Source of the DNA: a virus
DNA: 64,000 nucleotides
IMG/VR virus record: IMGVR_UViG_3300045125_000119
Span: 82,165 to 146,164 of that record
Strand: one strand, 5' to 3'
The notes beneath the pieces were generated by a model, which saw only the letters and a program-made list of their open reading frames with translations, made no database searches and was not told where the DNA came from. The stretch's first letter is position 1. Every line of letters starts with the position of its first letter. Made by a program: the position numbers and the translations under genes. Below are positions 53,759-62,484 of this stretch, piece after piece.

Positions 53759-54473
53759 ATGACCACATATACACTACCTAAAACCAAACTTTGTAAAGAC
53801 GCCTGCGGACTTGTGAAGCTTTGGGAAGAGTTCAATTGTTCAAGAGGCTACGACGGCAAGCACAAATATTGCGTAGTTTGCCATAGATTGCGACACCAAT
53901 CTCTGTGCTTGGCCGCTAAAGAGAAGGTTATTCTGGTCGAGAAGCTTGGCGAAAAGCTGTGCCGAAGGCGATACGGATGCCGATTGTCGAAGCCGTCTTC
54001 AGGGAATTGGTAGATGAATATCTTGTATCAATTGGCCTGCCAAAGAGATTCAACCAGATTCCCCACAAAAAGTCTGTCGGAAAAAGGTTGTCGCAAAAAC
54101 CAGACCGGCTCCGATTTTAAGTTTTGATTTGATTTCAAATGAGTCGAAAGCGAAGTTGTCTGAAGTCAAGGTAAAAGCATCGAGAAGAGTTGAGCCAACT
54201 GGACAACAAGCAATGCACGTTGAAAGAGGGATTTGTTTCATGTGATAAGCAACCCAGCGGCCGAAAGCGTTGAAAATAGGTGGAACACTCGATTACGAGA
54301 ACAGAACAAACACCTATCAGACCTATGACCCTTACCGGCAATATAAGATCGAAGCCGCATGGTATTTCCCCGACAGGAAGAAGTCTGAACAGGATATTCA
54401 GTATTTGCTAGACAGTAAAAGGATATACGACGAAGGGAATGGTTCGAGATATCCTTGCAAGAAGCAACATTAG
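53759..54473 (+). CDS. Zinc-finger and restriction-fold nuclease-like protein, probably inserted (frameshifts)
   Basis: MTTYTLPKTKLCKDACGLVK then HKYCVVCHRLRH is a zinc-knuckle front like that of homing nucleases. Another frame gives MPIVEAVFRELVDEYLVSIG and a third LSFDLISNESKAKLSEVKVK, where D...E-x-K is the PD-(D/E)XK set. The last part (GTLDYENRTNTYQTYDPYRQ, KIEAAWYFPDRKKSEQDIQY) continues in a further frame to 54473. Distinctly AT-rich beside prkA and yeaH. It separates two genes that are normally adjacent, so I read it as a mobile insertion. Gene limits are uncertain. Confidence 0.5.
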
Positions 54474-54499
54474 TTGTCGAACAATATAATCGGAGCCAA

Positions 54500-55721
54500 A
54501 TGCCACGCAGAATTGAAGAAGACCACAAGGACTTTCGTGACGTTGTTTCCGGTCGTATTCGGAAAGCGTTGAAAAAGTTCATCAAATCCGGCCAGATCGT
54601 TCGTGGTCGTGGGAAGAACGGAAAGATATCCATTTCCATCCCCAAGATCGACATCCCCCACATCGTTTACGGCGACAAAGAAGACGGTGTGGGCCGTGGG
54701 CCGGGTAAGGACGGCGACGTAATCGGCAAAGACCCGCAAGGGGGTCAAGGCAACGGTGCCGGGCAAGGAGAATCCGAGGGCATTACCATCACCCTCGATC
54801 TTGATGAAGTGTTGAAGTTTATGCAGGACGAACTGGCCCTGCCGAACCTCAAGCCGAAACCGAACGAGACGTTTGAAGACGTAAAAATCAAGTACAACAA
54901 TATCAGCCTGATCGGGCCGGAGTCGCTTCGCCACAACCGGCGAACGTTCCTTCAGGCCATCAAGCGACAGGCGAGCATGGGCACGCTCAACGACTTGCAC
55001 GTTGTACCCGGCAGCAAAGACCCGCAGCGCATCATTACCCCGTGGGACGTGGACAAGCGATACCGTCCAGTACAACGAAATTCGCATCCCTTCCAGTAAC
55101 GCCCTTATCGTTTACGCCCGTGACGGTTCGGGGTCTATGGACGCCACGAAATGCGACATCGTTTCGGACATGGCGTGGTGGATCGACGTGTGGATTCGTC
55201 GTTTCTACAAGCGGACGGAACGCATGTACGTTTGGCACGACACCGCCGCAATGGAAGTGGACGAGGAAAAATTCTACAAGTACCGGTTCGGCGGCGGCAC
55301 TACCTGTAGCACCGCCCTCAAGTTCATCGAGAAGCAGTTCGAGAATCGGTTCCCGCCGGACAAGTGGAACGTTTACATTTTCTACTTCTCGGACGGAGAA
55401 AACTGGAACGACGACAATCAGGTGTTCATCGACACGCTGAAAAATGCGTTCCCGGCCCACGTCGTCAACTTTACCGGAATCACGCAGATCATGGCGTATT
55501 CCTACGAAGGCAGTTTGAAACAAATTGTCGATGTTGCCATCAAGGACGGCAAGCTCGACAAGGAACTTGTCCGAACCGTTAGTGTCGGCAACGAATCGCC
55601 AGCCGCACCGGGCAGTTGGAGCGTGCCGACGTTGAGCGAAGAACAGAGAAACGAACAGATTTTGAAGGCCATTAAGGTGCTGCTGGGAGCCAAGCCGTCT
55701 GACAAAAAGGAGTCCGAGTAA
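54500..55721 (+). CDS. yeaH: YeaH/YhbH family protein (DUF444) (one frameshift)
   Basis: MPRRIEEDHKDFRDVVSGRI and KFIKSGQIVRGRGKNGKISI are the family's N-terminus (RRIxxD...F...), followed by a Gly-rich linker with GRGPGKDGDVIGKDPQGGQG and LGL-like LDEVLKFMQDELALPNLKPK. A slip near 55065 joins to TVQYNEIRIPSSNALIVYAR and the von Willebrand A motif DGSGSMDATKCDIVSDMAWW then FGGGTTCSTALKFIEKQFEN and FYFSDGENWNDDNQVF. About 405 residues, as in E. coli (427). Partner of PrkA/YeaG in host bacteria. TGA overlaps the spoVR ATG. Confidence 0.9.
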
Positions 55722-57312
55722 TGAGCAGTAAGTTCATGCACGGGTCGAGTATCCTGCTCGGCGACAACACGGTTCCCGGCGTACAACTGTCGCCGGAATT
55801 GAAAGAGCATATCCCCACCATCCTGAAAGCGTGTCGGGATTGGGGGCTGGATTTCTACCCGACCGTTGTTCAAGTTTTGACCTACGACGAAATCTCCGAA
55901 AATTGCCGCTTACGGCGGCTTTCAGTCAGAATATCCCCACTGGCAATGGGGCATGGAGTACGAAGAACTCCAGCGTGGGTACAGTACGGGATGCACAAAA
56001 TCTACGAGATGGTGATTAACACCAACCCGTGCTATATTTGGAATTTGTCGTCAAACAGCTTGTTGGATCACTTGACGGTCGTTGCCCACGCCACGGGGCA
56101 CAACGACTTTTTCAAGAACAACATCCACTTCAGTGCGACCGATACCAACATGCTCAACAAGATGGCGAATCACGGCACTCGTATTCGCCGCTATATGACA
56201 CGTTGGGGCAAAGAGCGGGTGATCGAGTTCATCGACCACGTTCTTCGCATCGAAACGTTGATCGACGGGTCCAAAGCTTGGAACCAGAAGATCATCCGGG
56301 ACCGCACCCTTGTTGACCAGCGTAAGTACCGGCAGCCTCGGCGGTTGAAGGTCGAGCGCCAGCGGCTCTACATGGAGCCGTTCATTAACACCAAGCAGTT
56401 CCGTCAGGAAGAGAACGAGCGGATCGCCAAGGCTGACACTGGCGGATGAAATCGGTCTGTTCTCGGAACCCACGAAAGACATCATGGGGTTCATTCGTGA
56501 CAACGCACCTTTGAAACCGTGGCAGGCCGATATAGTCTCGATGCTTTACGAGGAAAGTCTGTACTTCTTCCCCAGCGACAGACGAAGGTCATGAACGAGG
56601 GTGGGCGAGCCTGACTGACCACGAAATCATGGCCCGCCAAGGCTACGTCGGGCTTGGTCAAAGAGCCACGACTGCGGCATCGTAGAGTATGCGGCTCACA
56701 AGATGGGGGTCTTGGGCGGTAAGTACAGCATGAACCCTTACAAGCTTGGGTTCTATTTGTTCCTCGATATCGAAGAACGGTGGAACAAGGGTCAGTTCGG
56801 TACGGAATGGGACGAATGCACCGATATCAGGAAGAAAGAAGCGTGGGACACTGGTGCGAAGCTCGGAAGAAGATTTTTTGAGGTCTGCAAATACTATGAT
56901 GACCTCACATTCCTGAACGAGTTTTTCACCGAGGATTTCTGCCGCCAGCAGGAGTATTTCCACTGGAAGCATTATCCCAATGGTGAATATCGTATCGAAA
57001 GTCGGGATTTCAAGAAGATTAAAGAAGGGTTGATGAGACGGCACCTTAACGGTGGCCTCCCGGACATCAAGTTGACGGAGCCGAACTACCGTGGCAAGGG
57101 CTATCTCATGCTGCAACACGATCACGACGGTCGGCCGATATGACGACCCTTATGTGAAAGACGTTCTTGCATCTCTCAGGTTCCTGTGGGGGAACGACGT
57201 GTATTTGGCTACCAAGACCCAAGATGGCGAAGAGGCCATTTACGGGTGCTACGGTCCAGGCCCGGACGATGTGGAATGTGTTAACCGAAAGAACACATTA
57301 GAACACTGGTAA
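55721..57312 (+). CDS. spoVR: SpoVR family protein (YcgB type) (frameshifts)
   Basis: LKACRDWGLDFYPTVVQVLT-YDEISE starts the conserved core; the alternate frame near 55900 restores AAYGGFQSEYPHW-like and YEELQRGYSTG. Then YGMHKIYEMVINTNPCYIWN, LSSNSLLDHLTVVAHATGHN (AHxxGHxDFFKN) and NHGTRIRRYMTRWGKERVIE, all highly conserved in SpoVR/YcgB. Slips near 56440 and 56600 lead to KPWQADIVSMLYEESLYFFP, then GVLGGKYSMNPYKLGFYLFL, IESRDFKKIKEGLMRRHLNG and GYLMLQHDHDGRP, ending GPGPDDVECVNRKNTLEHW. About 525 residues, full length. Made with prkA and yeaH. Confidence 0.92.
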
Positions 57313-57316
57313 GAAA

Positions 57317-57491
57317 ATGGAAGAGTTCGAGATTACTTTGTACTCGGCGAAAGTTGCCGGAGTTCGTTATGCAGTTAAGTTTCGTGCTAATGGAGCTTGG
57401 CGTCAAAATCAATCTGAAGGAGATTCACGACGATTTTGTGAGTTTCGCAGTAAAACCCGCCGAGCCGCTCGACGGGAAAGACAAAAAATAG
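57317..57491 (+). CDS. Small hypothetical protein (one frameshift)
   Basis: MEEFEITLYSAKVAGVRYAV, slip near 57385, LMELGVKINLKEIHDDFVSF and KPAEPLDGKDKK. About 57 residues, 4 bases after the spoVR stop. No family. Confidence 0.45.
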
Positions 57492-57512
57492 CGTTGCGTA
57501 TATCACGCAACG
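57492..57512 (+). terminator. Small hairpin, terminator-like
   Basis: CGTTGCG-tatatca-CGCAACG right at the end of the spoVR transcript; no clear U tract. Confidence 0.45.
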
Positions 57513-57539
57513 AGTTTATAAAGATAGTGGGAGTGTACC

Positions 57540-58110
57540 ATGCAGACGTACAACAAAACCGGTCACATTCACGGCCGATTCAATTCAGGTCGGCACGGAA
57601 AATATGACGCTTTAGGAAGGAAGAACGCCACCGATTTCTTTGAAAGCATGGGCTGGTCGGTCGGGGACAACGACAAAAATTCCCAAGGCGAAACGATATT
57701 CAACGAACCGGACCTCAAGGCCACCAAATCGGGAAAAGCCGACGTGTTTGTGGAAGCCGCCGTGAAGCGATCCAAACTGTTGGAAATACCTAAAGGAAGG
57801 CGTCGATATCGAGACACGGAAGTGAAGTATTTCAAGGACGGCAAGTTGTCATACGTCGGCATGAGCAGCGAAGAGGGCACTGAGTTTATTCTTATCCCAA
57901 TGGACTGCTTGAACAAGGCCCAGCTAGATTGCGGGGCGGAATATAAGGGGCAAGGAGTTTCTTCGTCTTCTGGTTTCAATATGCCCGCACGGCTGTCACA
58001 GGGTCCGCAAGGTCTGCTCAAAAGGATTCAACCAGAGTGGAACCACAGAAGATTTTTACCGAATACCTTACGAATATTGCCCGCACTATCGGCAAGGACG
58101 AAAGCGGTAA
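57540..58110 (+). CDS. Hypothetical protein, possible restriction-fold nuclease (one frameshift)
   Basis: GGGAGTGTACC precedes the ATG. MQTYNKTGHIHGRFNSGRHG, then NATDFFESMGWSVGDNDKNS and EPDLKATKSGKADVFVEAAV-KR, which could be a D...E-x-A-x-K active site, then VKYFKDGKLSYVGMSSEEGT. After a slip near 57990 it ends RIPYEYCPHYRQGRKR. About 190 residues. The nuclease reading is tentative. Confidence 0.55.
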
Positions 58111-58149
58111 GTGGGTTCAGCAAAACAAACTACAAATGGTGAAACTTCC

Positions 58150-58416
58150 ATGAACGTTGAGACACTTTTGAGCGACGGATTCGATGAGTTCGCTCGCCAA
58201 TTGGCAGTTCTTCGCAACAGGAAGAAGCTGCTCAAGCAGGAACTCAAGGGGCACTACGACCGCATTTCTGCTGAAATGGCGGAAATTGATGCCGCTGCCG
58301 CAAAACTGGCCTCCGAATTCGAGGATAATGACGGCTCCCTCGGCGTATTGTCGCAGGCGGTGCCGGAGGGAGAAAAGATGGAAATGCTGAATAAGCGTCA
58401 ACCGAATGATAATTGA
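58150..58416 (+). CDS. Coiled-coil protein, 88 aa
   Basis: Intact. MNVETLLSDGFDEFARQLAV then RNRKKLLKQELKGHYDRISA and an Ala/Glu-rich helix. The end overlaps the next start by 11 bases. Function unknown. Confidence 0.6.
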   Translation: MNVETLLSDGFDEFARQLAVLRNRKKLLKQELKGHYDRISAEMAEIDAAAAKLASEFEDNDGSLGVLSQAVPEGEKMEMLNKRQPNDN

Positions 58417-58673
58417 ATCCATTGTCAGCGGTAAACTCGAAACTATTGACATGGTCACAGGGGCGATTGCTCGGCTACTGACGCAATCGAGGCGGCAGCA
58501 AAGTTTGAGTGCCTACAACACCCAGATCAAGCACTGCGCTCACGCTTGACGAAGTTGCAGCCCGTTTGAAAATTGTCATGGAAGCCCTCGAATGGGACTT
58601 GAACGGGAAGCGAGCTTGGGAGTTGGAACACGGTCGAAAATTCGATCCAGAACTTCAATGTGGTGACGGATGA
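58406..58673 (+). CDS. Small helical protein (one frameshift)
   Basis: MIIESIVSGKLETIDMVTGA, slips near 58470-58540, then LTLDEVAARLKIVMEALEWD and NGKRAWELEHGRKFDPELQC. About 85 residues. TGA overlaps the next ATG. Confidence 0.5.
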
Positions 58674-58825
58674 ACGTCCTTGTTTTGATTTGGATCATTT
58701 GTTTTCCGATCAATCTTGGATTTACCGCATGGGACGCCCATAAAGAAGGACACAATTGGTCTATTTGGACTTTTTTTGCACACGTTTTTTGGTGTGCAAT
58801 TATGGGTCCAGTTATGACCATTTGA
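58670..58825 (+). CDS. Small membrane protein, 51 aa
   Basis: MNVLVLIWIICFPINLGFTA then NWSIWTFFAHVFWCAIMGPV: two membrane helices with a charged turn (WDAHKEGH). ATGA overlap with the upstream gene. AT-rich. Function unknown. Confidence 0.55.
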   Translation: MNVLVLIWIICFPINLGFTAWDAHKEGHNWSIWTFFAHVFWCAIMGPVMTI

Positions 58826-58905
58826 TTCCAATACATTTGGCATTTTATACCTATCCCAAACCTGACGAACCCGATTTGCCCCTGGTTGGATGAGGATTCT
58901 TCGTG

Positions 58906-58999
58906 GTGAAAAAAGTATCGCAGCATAGACGATCCTTGGGGCGAAGACGCCCCAGAGAAAGAAGCCCGTTCCCTATTTGGAGCGGGCCTCCGTATTTGA
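58906..58999 (+). CDS. Micro-ORF, RSIDDPW peptide 4
   Basis: GAGGA lies 14 bases ahead of GTG 58906. If the six-A run at 58909-58914 is one base too long, the frame reads VKKYRSIDDPWGEDAPEKEA and ends GAGLRI at 58999 (30 residues). The KYRSIDDPW core matches the ends of the genes at 15284-15331 and 16251-16295. Confidence 0.4.
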
Positions 59000-59217
59000 T
59001 TGAAGAATACAAGGGCACATTTAGCGCGCTCAAATGTCCTTCATGCGGCGAGGTTTTACTCATACGGGGACGCCCGATACTCATTCATGATGCCGGTGTG
59101 ATCGCCGGGAGTATTGGAAAAATAAAGCAAAACAGTTGCCATGTTCGTCGGAATCACAGTCGGCATTTTCGGGCTGCTCTGCATGGGCCATCGAGTATTT
59201 TGATGTTGACCCCCTAA
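58996..59217 (+). CDS. Small zinc-ribbon-like protein
   Basis: TTG start overlapping the upstream TGA. LIEEYKGTFSALKCPSCGEV, LLIRGRPILIHDAGVIAGSI and KQNSCHVRRNHSRHF. A single CPSCG pair plus a distal Cys/His set could bind zinc. About 73 residues; the last 25 overlap the next peptide and may be an artefact. Confidence 0.4.
   Translation: MIEEYKGTFSALKCPSCGEVLLIRGRPILIHDAGVIAGSIGKIKQNSCHVRRNHSRHFRAALHGPSSILMLTP
59141..59203 (+). CDS. 20-residue membrane peptide
   Basis: MFVGITVGIFGLLCMGHRVF, one hydrophobic helix. No strong ribosome site; tentative. Confidence 0.3.
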   Translation: MFVGITVGIFGLLCMGHRVF

Positions 59218-59233
59218 TTCCTGCACGTAGTAT
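59206..59233 (+). promoter_or_regulatory. Sigma-70-type promoter for the PolIII-alpha gene
   Basis: TTGACC, 16 bases, TAGTAT, 27 bases before ATG 59260, which has GGAGTG as ribosome site. The -10 TAGTAT recurs in the tmRNA promoter at 62461. Confidence 0.6.
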
Positions 59234-59259
59234 AAGAGGCGTATCAATTAGGAGTGATT

Positions 59260-60686
59260 ATGATCGACTTTGTACCTGAGATTACGGACTTGAACACCTC
59301 CACTTGCACACCGATTTCTCCCTTCTTGACGGCTACGGAATGGTCGAGAATACGCTATACGGGCACCCTCCATCAATCAGAAGTTTTTGACGGTAAGCGA
59401 TCACGGCATGATGGGGGTCATCCCCCGTCAGATCAAAGCGTGTGATAAAATTAACGAAAAGAAAGGGAAGGACACCCTTAATCCGATATTCGCCTGCGAA
59501 CTCTACGTCAACCACCTGCAACCAGAATGCAGTGGACTTGACGACATGCAGCGGTTCGTCAAAGGTCTTGACGAGCATGGCGCTAAATGATATCAAGCCG
59601 AGTTCTCACCTGCTTGCTATTGCCTACAACGAAATCGGATATAAAAACCTCGTCGCTCTTAGTTCGTGGGGCTGGACGAAGGGTTTCTATCGCCGCCCCG
59701 TGTTAATTACGATCAACTTCTGAAGCACAAAGAGGACCGATTTTCACGAGTTGTTGCTACGCCAGTGAAGTCGGCAAAGCGTTCGACCGTGGCCTACGGA
59801 CCAGCCAAGAAGCGGCCGAAGAAGCCGGGTTCGCCATGATCGAGCGGTACATCGAGATGTTCGGCAAGGAGCATTACTATCTCGAAATGATGATGTTGGA
59901 TTTCGTCAAACAGAAACCTTACAACGCATTTATTGTCAAAGCGGCCGAGAAATTCGGCCTCAAGGTTATTGTGACGAACGACTGCCACTACTGCCAACAA
60001 GAAGACTCGCACTTTCAACGGCTGATGCTGATGGTGCAAACCGGCAAGACCATCCAAGACATCCAGAAAGCAATGGCCGAAGACGCCATGCAGGATTTTT
60101 TCGAGTTGCAGGATGCTAATTTGTGGATGAAGTCCGAAGAGAAATTAACGACAAATGGAAACGTGACTATAGCGACGTGGTGCCGTATGAACTGTTTTGT
60201 GAGGCCAAGCGAAACACGGTCTGCATTTGCAACAAAGCCAAAGGCGTGAAACTCGACCGCAGTCTAAAACTCCCGGTCCTTCCAGATGCGGACGAAAAAC
60301 TCAAAGAAGAGGTGATGAAGGGATTCATCCGGCGGGGTCTGCCCAAAAATCGCAAATACCTTGATCGCATTAAAAGAAGAGGTCGGACTGATTACCCGTA
60401 AAGGCTTTTCCAGTTATTTCTTGCTTCAGAAAATGATGACCGACGAGGCCCGCCGCATCTCGCCCAAATTGTTGGGATGGGGCGACGGCACCGAAGCGGT
60501 GGGGCCGGGTCGTGGCAGTGCGGTCGGCGTCTCACCTGTTACTGTTTGGGCGTGACCGACGTGGACCCGGTTTTCGAGGGGCTTCTGTTCTCTCGTTTCA
60601 TGTCCGAAGCCCGTGGCGGTCGTTCGATTGTCCTCGAATTCCGCAACATGGACCCGTTGCCTCCCGAAGAAGCTTTTGCCGAGTAG
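59260..60686 (+). CDS. dnaE: DNA polymerase III alpha, PHP domain and start of palm only (frameshifts)
   Basis: A second frame at 59295 gives HLHLHTDFSLLDGYGMVEN, the PHP signature; KRITDHGMMGVIPRQ-like, IFACELYVN and LLAIAYNEIGYKNLVALSSW follow through several slips. From 59835 MIERYIEMFGKEHYYLEMMM, KVIVTNDCHYCQQEDSHFQR is the rest of PHP. LITRKGFSSYFLLQKMMTDE and AVGPGRGSAVG with CYCLGVTDVDPVFEGLLFSR lead into the palm. The frame stops at FRNMDPLPPEEAFAE, just where the catalytic PDxDxDF motif should be, and a strong terminator follows. About 470 residues, under half the usual length. Confidence 0.85.
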
Positions 60687-60712
60687 TTTACAACTATCGA
60701 CAGTTAAATAGA

Positions 60713-60738
60713 AAAGGCCCGGAAGTCCGGGCCTTTTT
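60713..60738. terminator. Intrinsic terminator, bidirectional
   Basis: AAAAGGCCCGGA-ag-TCCGGGCCTTTTT, between convergent genes; A tract upstream and T tract downstream serve both strands. Confidence 0.9.
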
Positions 60739-60755
60739 CGTTACATTCCATCGAA

Positions 60756-61860
60756 CTACTTCCGCCCGGCCCCATTCCCATTCCGCCCATATCTCCAGCC
60801 ATTGCCGGGTGATCTTTCATGGCGTTCATCAGGTGATGGTGAGCGTGCTTCTTTCTTGGCAGGCATTATTTTGCTATGTGGTGCAATATCGGAAGATGGA
60901 TCGCCGCCGGGACCGTGAGGGCTTCCACCCATATCATCGTTGCCCATACCCATGCCCATGTCGTCGTCCATTCCGGCGTCGTCACCCATGCCCATGTCGT
61001 CACCATCGCCCATGCCCATGTCGTCGTCCATTCCGGCGTCGTCACCCATGCCCATGTCGTCACCATCGCCCATGTCCATATCGCCGCTGCCGCCCATATC
61101 GTCGTCACCCATGTCGTCACCTTCCATGTCTGCCGGGTGCGGCGGCTTGCCGTCTTCGTCTTCCATGTCGTCTTGGTGAGCGGGCGGGGCAACAATTTCG
61201 TTCATGGCACGAGCCAAGCGTCGGGCGTACCGTTCGTCGCCTTCCATGAAGCGAGCCAGAACGCCGTAAGTTTCGTCGTGCCGGAGCATTTCGGCCACAA
61301 GTCTGCCGAAAGTTTTATTCCGTTTCATTTCTCGCACAAGGGCCGCAACCGCACCACGGTTGACTTTAACGAGGTCGGCAGTTTGTTTGACCACTTCCAT
61401 AGGGATGACGCCCTGGCAGGCACACTCGTCCAGTTTGTCCATACCTTCGGTTGTGGCCTTCTGCATTGCCTTTGTGAATTCGGCGAGCGAAAGGCTCTTG
61501 GTCCGGTCGATCCATTCCTGAGTTTTGACCTTCGGCCACGTTTTTACGTTGTTGCCGCCGGGAACGCCACTGGCAGCCCTTGCTCAGTTTTTCTTTGCCG
61601 GGCTTGTAGGACAAAGCCTTGTCGCCTTTGCCAGCAAATCCGTCGGTGAGTTTACCCTTATTCGGGTCTTTGGCGTTGGTGCCACCGGCGTAAGGCTTCG
61701 GATCGCCGACTTGCCCTTTGCCACCAGCGTCTTTGTGTTTATCTTCCTTGCCGGGCTTGGAGTGCTGTGGGCCGTTGTAGTCGGCTACCTGTTGCACTTT
61801 GCCGGTATTTTGCAGCTTTTTCTTGTGATCCAAGTATTCCTGAAATGTCTTGTGTGCCAT
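60756..61860 (-). CDS. Scaffold-like protein with Met/Asp/Gly repeats and capsid-leader-like start (frameshifts)
   Basis: GGAGAAGCAA precedes ATG 61860: MAHKTFQEYLDHKKKLQNTG has the short leader seen in other head proteins. A Gly/Lys-rich disordered stretch follows (GKEDKHKDAGGKGQVGDPKP); after a slip near 61560 comes a helical domain (AQKATTEGMDKLDECACQGV-like, LVREMKRNKTFGRLVAEMLR, YARRLARAMNEI), then DGDDMGMGDDAGMDDDMGMG repeated, and a His/Met-rich tail (HAHHHLMNAMKDHPAMAG) in another frame near 60840. About 370 residues. An acidic, abundant internal scaffold or core protein is plausible. Confidence 0.55.
60950..61069. repeat. Two tandem copies of a 60-base coding repeat
   Basis: Bases 60950-61009 and 61010-61069 are essentially identical, coding two 20-residue Met/Asp/Gly units on the minus strand. 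Shorter Met-Gly-Asp units flank them. Confidence 0.9.
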
Positions 61861-61898
61861 TTGCTTCTCCATTTCCTGTAGTTATTCCTCGGACCCCA

Positions 61899-62088
61899 TT
61901 ATTGCCCACAAAATCCCGCATAGATAATTGGGCTGAAGCCGAATGCGAAAACGCCGACGAGGAACAAAAATCGGATGAAAGCCGAATTCAATCCGGTTTC
62001 TTTGGCGACTCCCCCCGCAGAACGCCCCCAAGCACCCGGTCGCTATTAGATCGTTTTCATTTTGCCCTCCCGTCGGATATGTATTCAT
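61899..62088 (-). CDS. Small membrane protein (one frameshift)
   Basis: MNTYPTGGQNENDLIATGCL, slip near 62000, then AFIRFLFLVGVFAFGFSPII and YAGFCGQ, one long membrane helix. About 62 residues. No strong ribosome site. Confidence 0.4.
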
Positions 62089-62157
62089 TTACTGCCAAGA
62101 AATATGAAGGGTGTACTGTCTAAATAGATCAAGCGTATTTTGTGGCCGGAGAACACA

Positions 62158-62443
62158 TGGAATTCAAAAGCTTTGCCCAATTTCTGAAAGAACGGGGGTT
62201 GAACGAGGACGCCCATGCCAACAAGAGAGGCTATGGAGTTCGACTCTTGCATGCAGATGATTCGGAACCGGTTCGGCGACATGCCGGTTGACCAGCAAGA
62301 AAAAATCGTCCGAATTTCGGCCGGGTACGGGAGCAACACTTACAGCTTGCTCACGCTCTCAAGCGTGACCCAAACGTGTGGCGGGGATCGGGATTCCTGG
62401 GCAGGAGAACTACGTTGGGCAGAAAAACCGGATGTTTAGTTGA
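62158..62443 (+). CDS. Small head protein candidate with capsid-targeting-like leader (two frameshifts)
   Basis: CCGGAGAACAC precedes the ATG, CTAAATA lies 31 bases before it. MEFKSFAQFLKERGLNEDAH has the F-x-x-F-L-x-E leader; after a slip near 62230 FDSCMQMIRNRFGDMPVDQQ and KIVRISAGYGSNTYS, then another frame LKRDPNVWRGSGFLGQENYV to the TGA at 62443. About 95 residues. Confidence 0.5.
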
Positions 62444-62466
62444 CAACCGGCGGTTTCAAGTAGTAT
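62440..62466 (+). promoter_or_regulatory. Promoter of the tmRNA gene
   Basis: TTGACA (62440), 15 bases, TAGTAT (62461), 19 bases before the tmRNA 5' end. The spacer is two short of ideal, which one or two missing bases would explain. Confidence 0.55.
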
Positions 62467-62484
62467 GGTCGGTGTCAGCCTCAC

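Noticed and set aside
60950-61069. CRISPR-like repeats
   Set aside because: The two 60-base copies are directly adjacent, with no spacers, and code a Met/Asp/Gly protein repeat. No CRISPR array was seen anywhere in the window.
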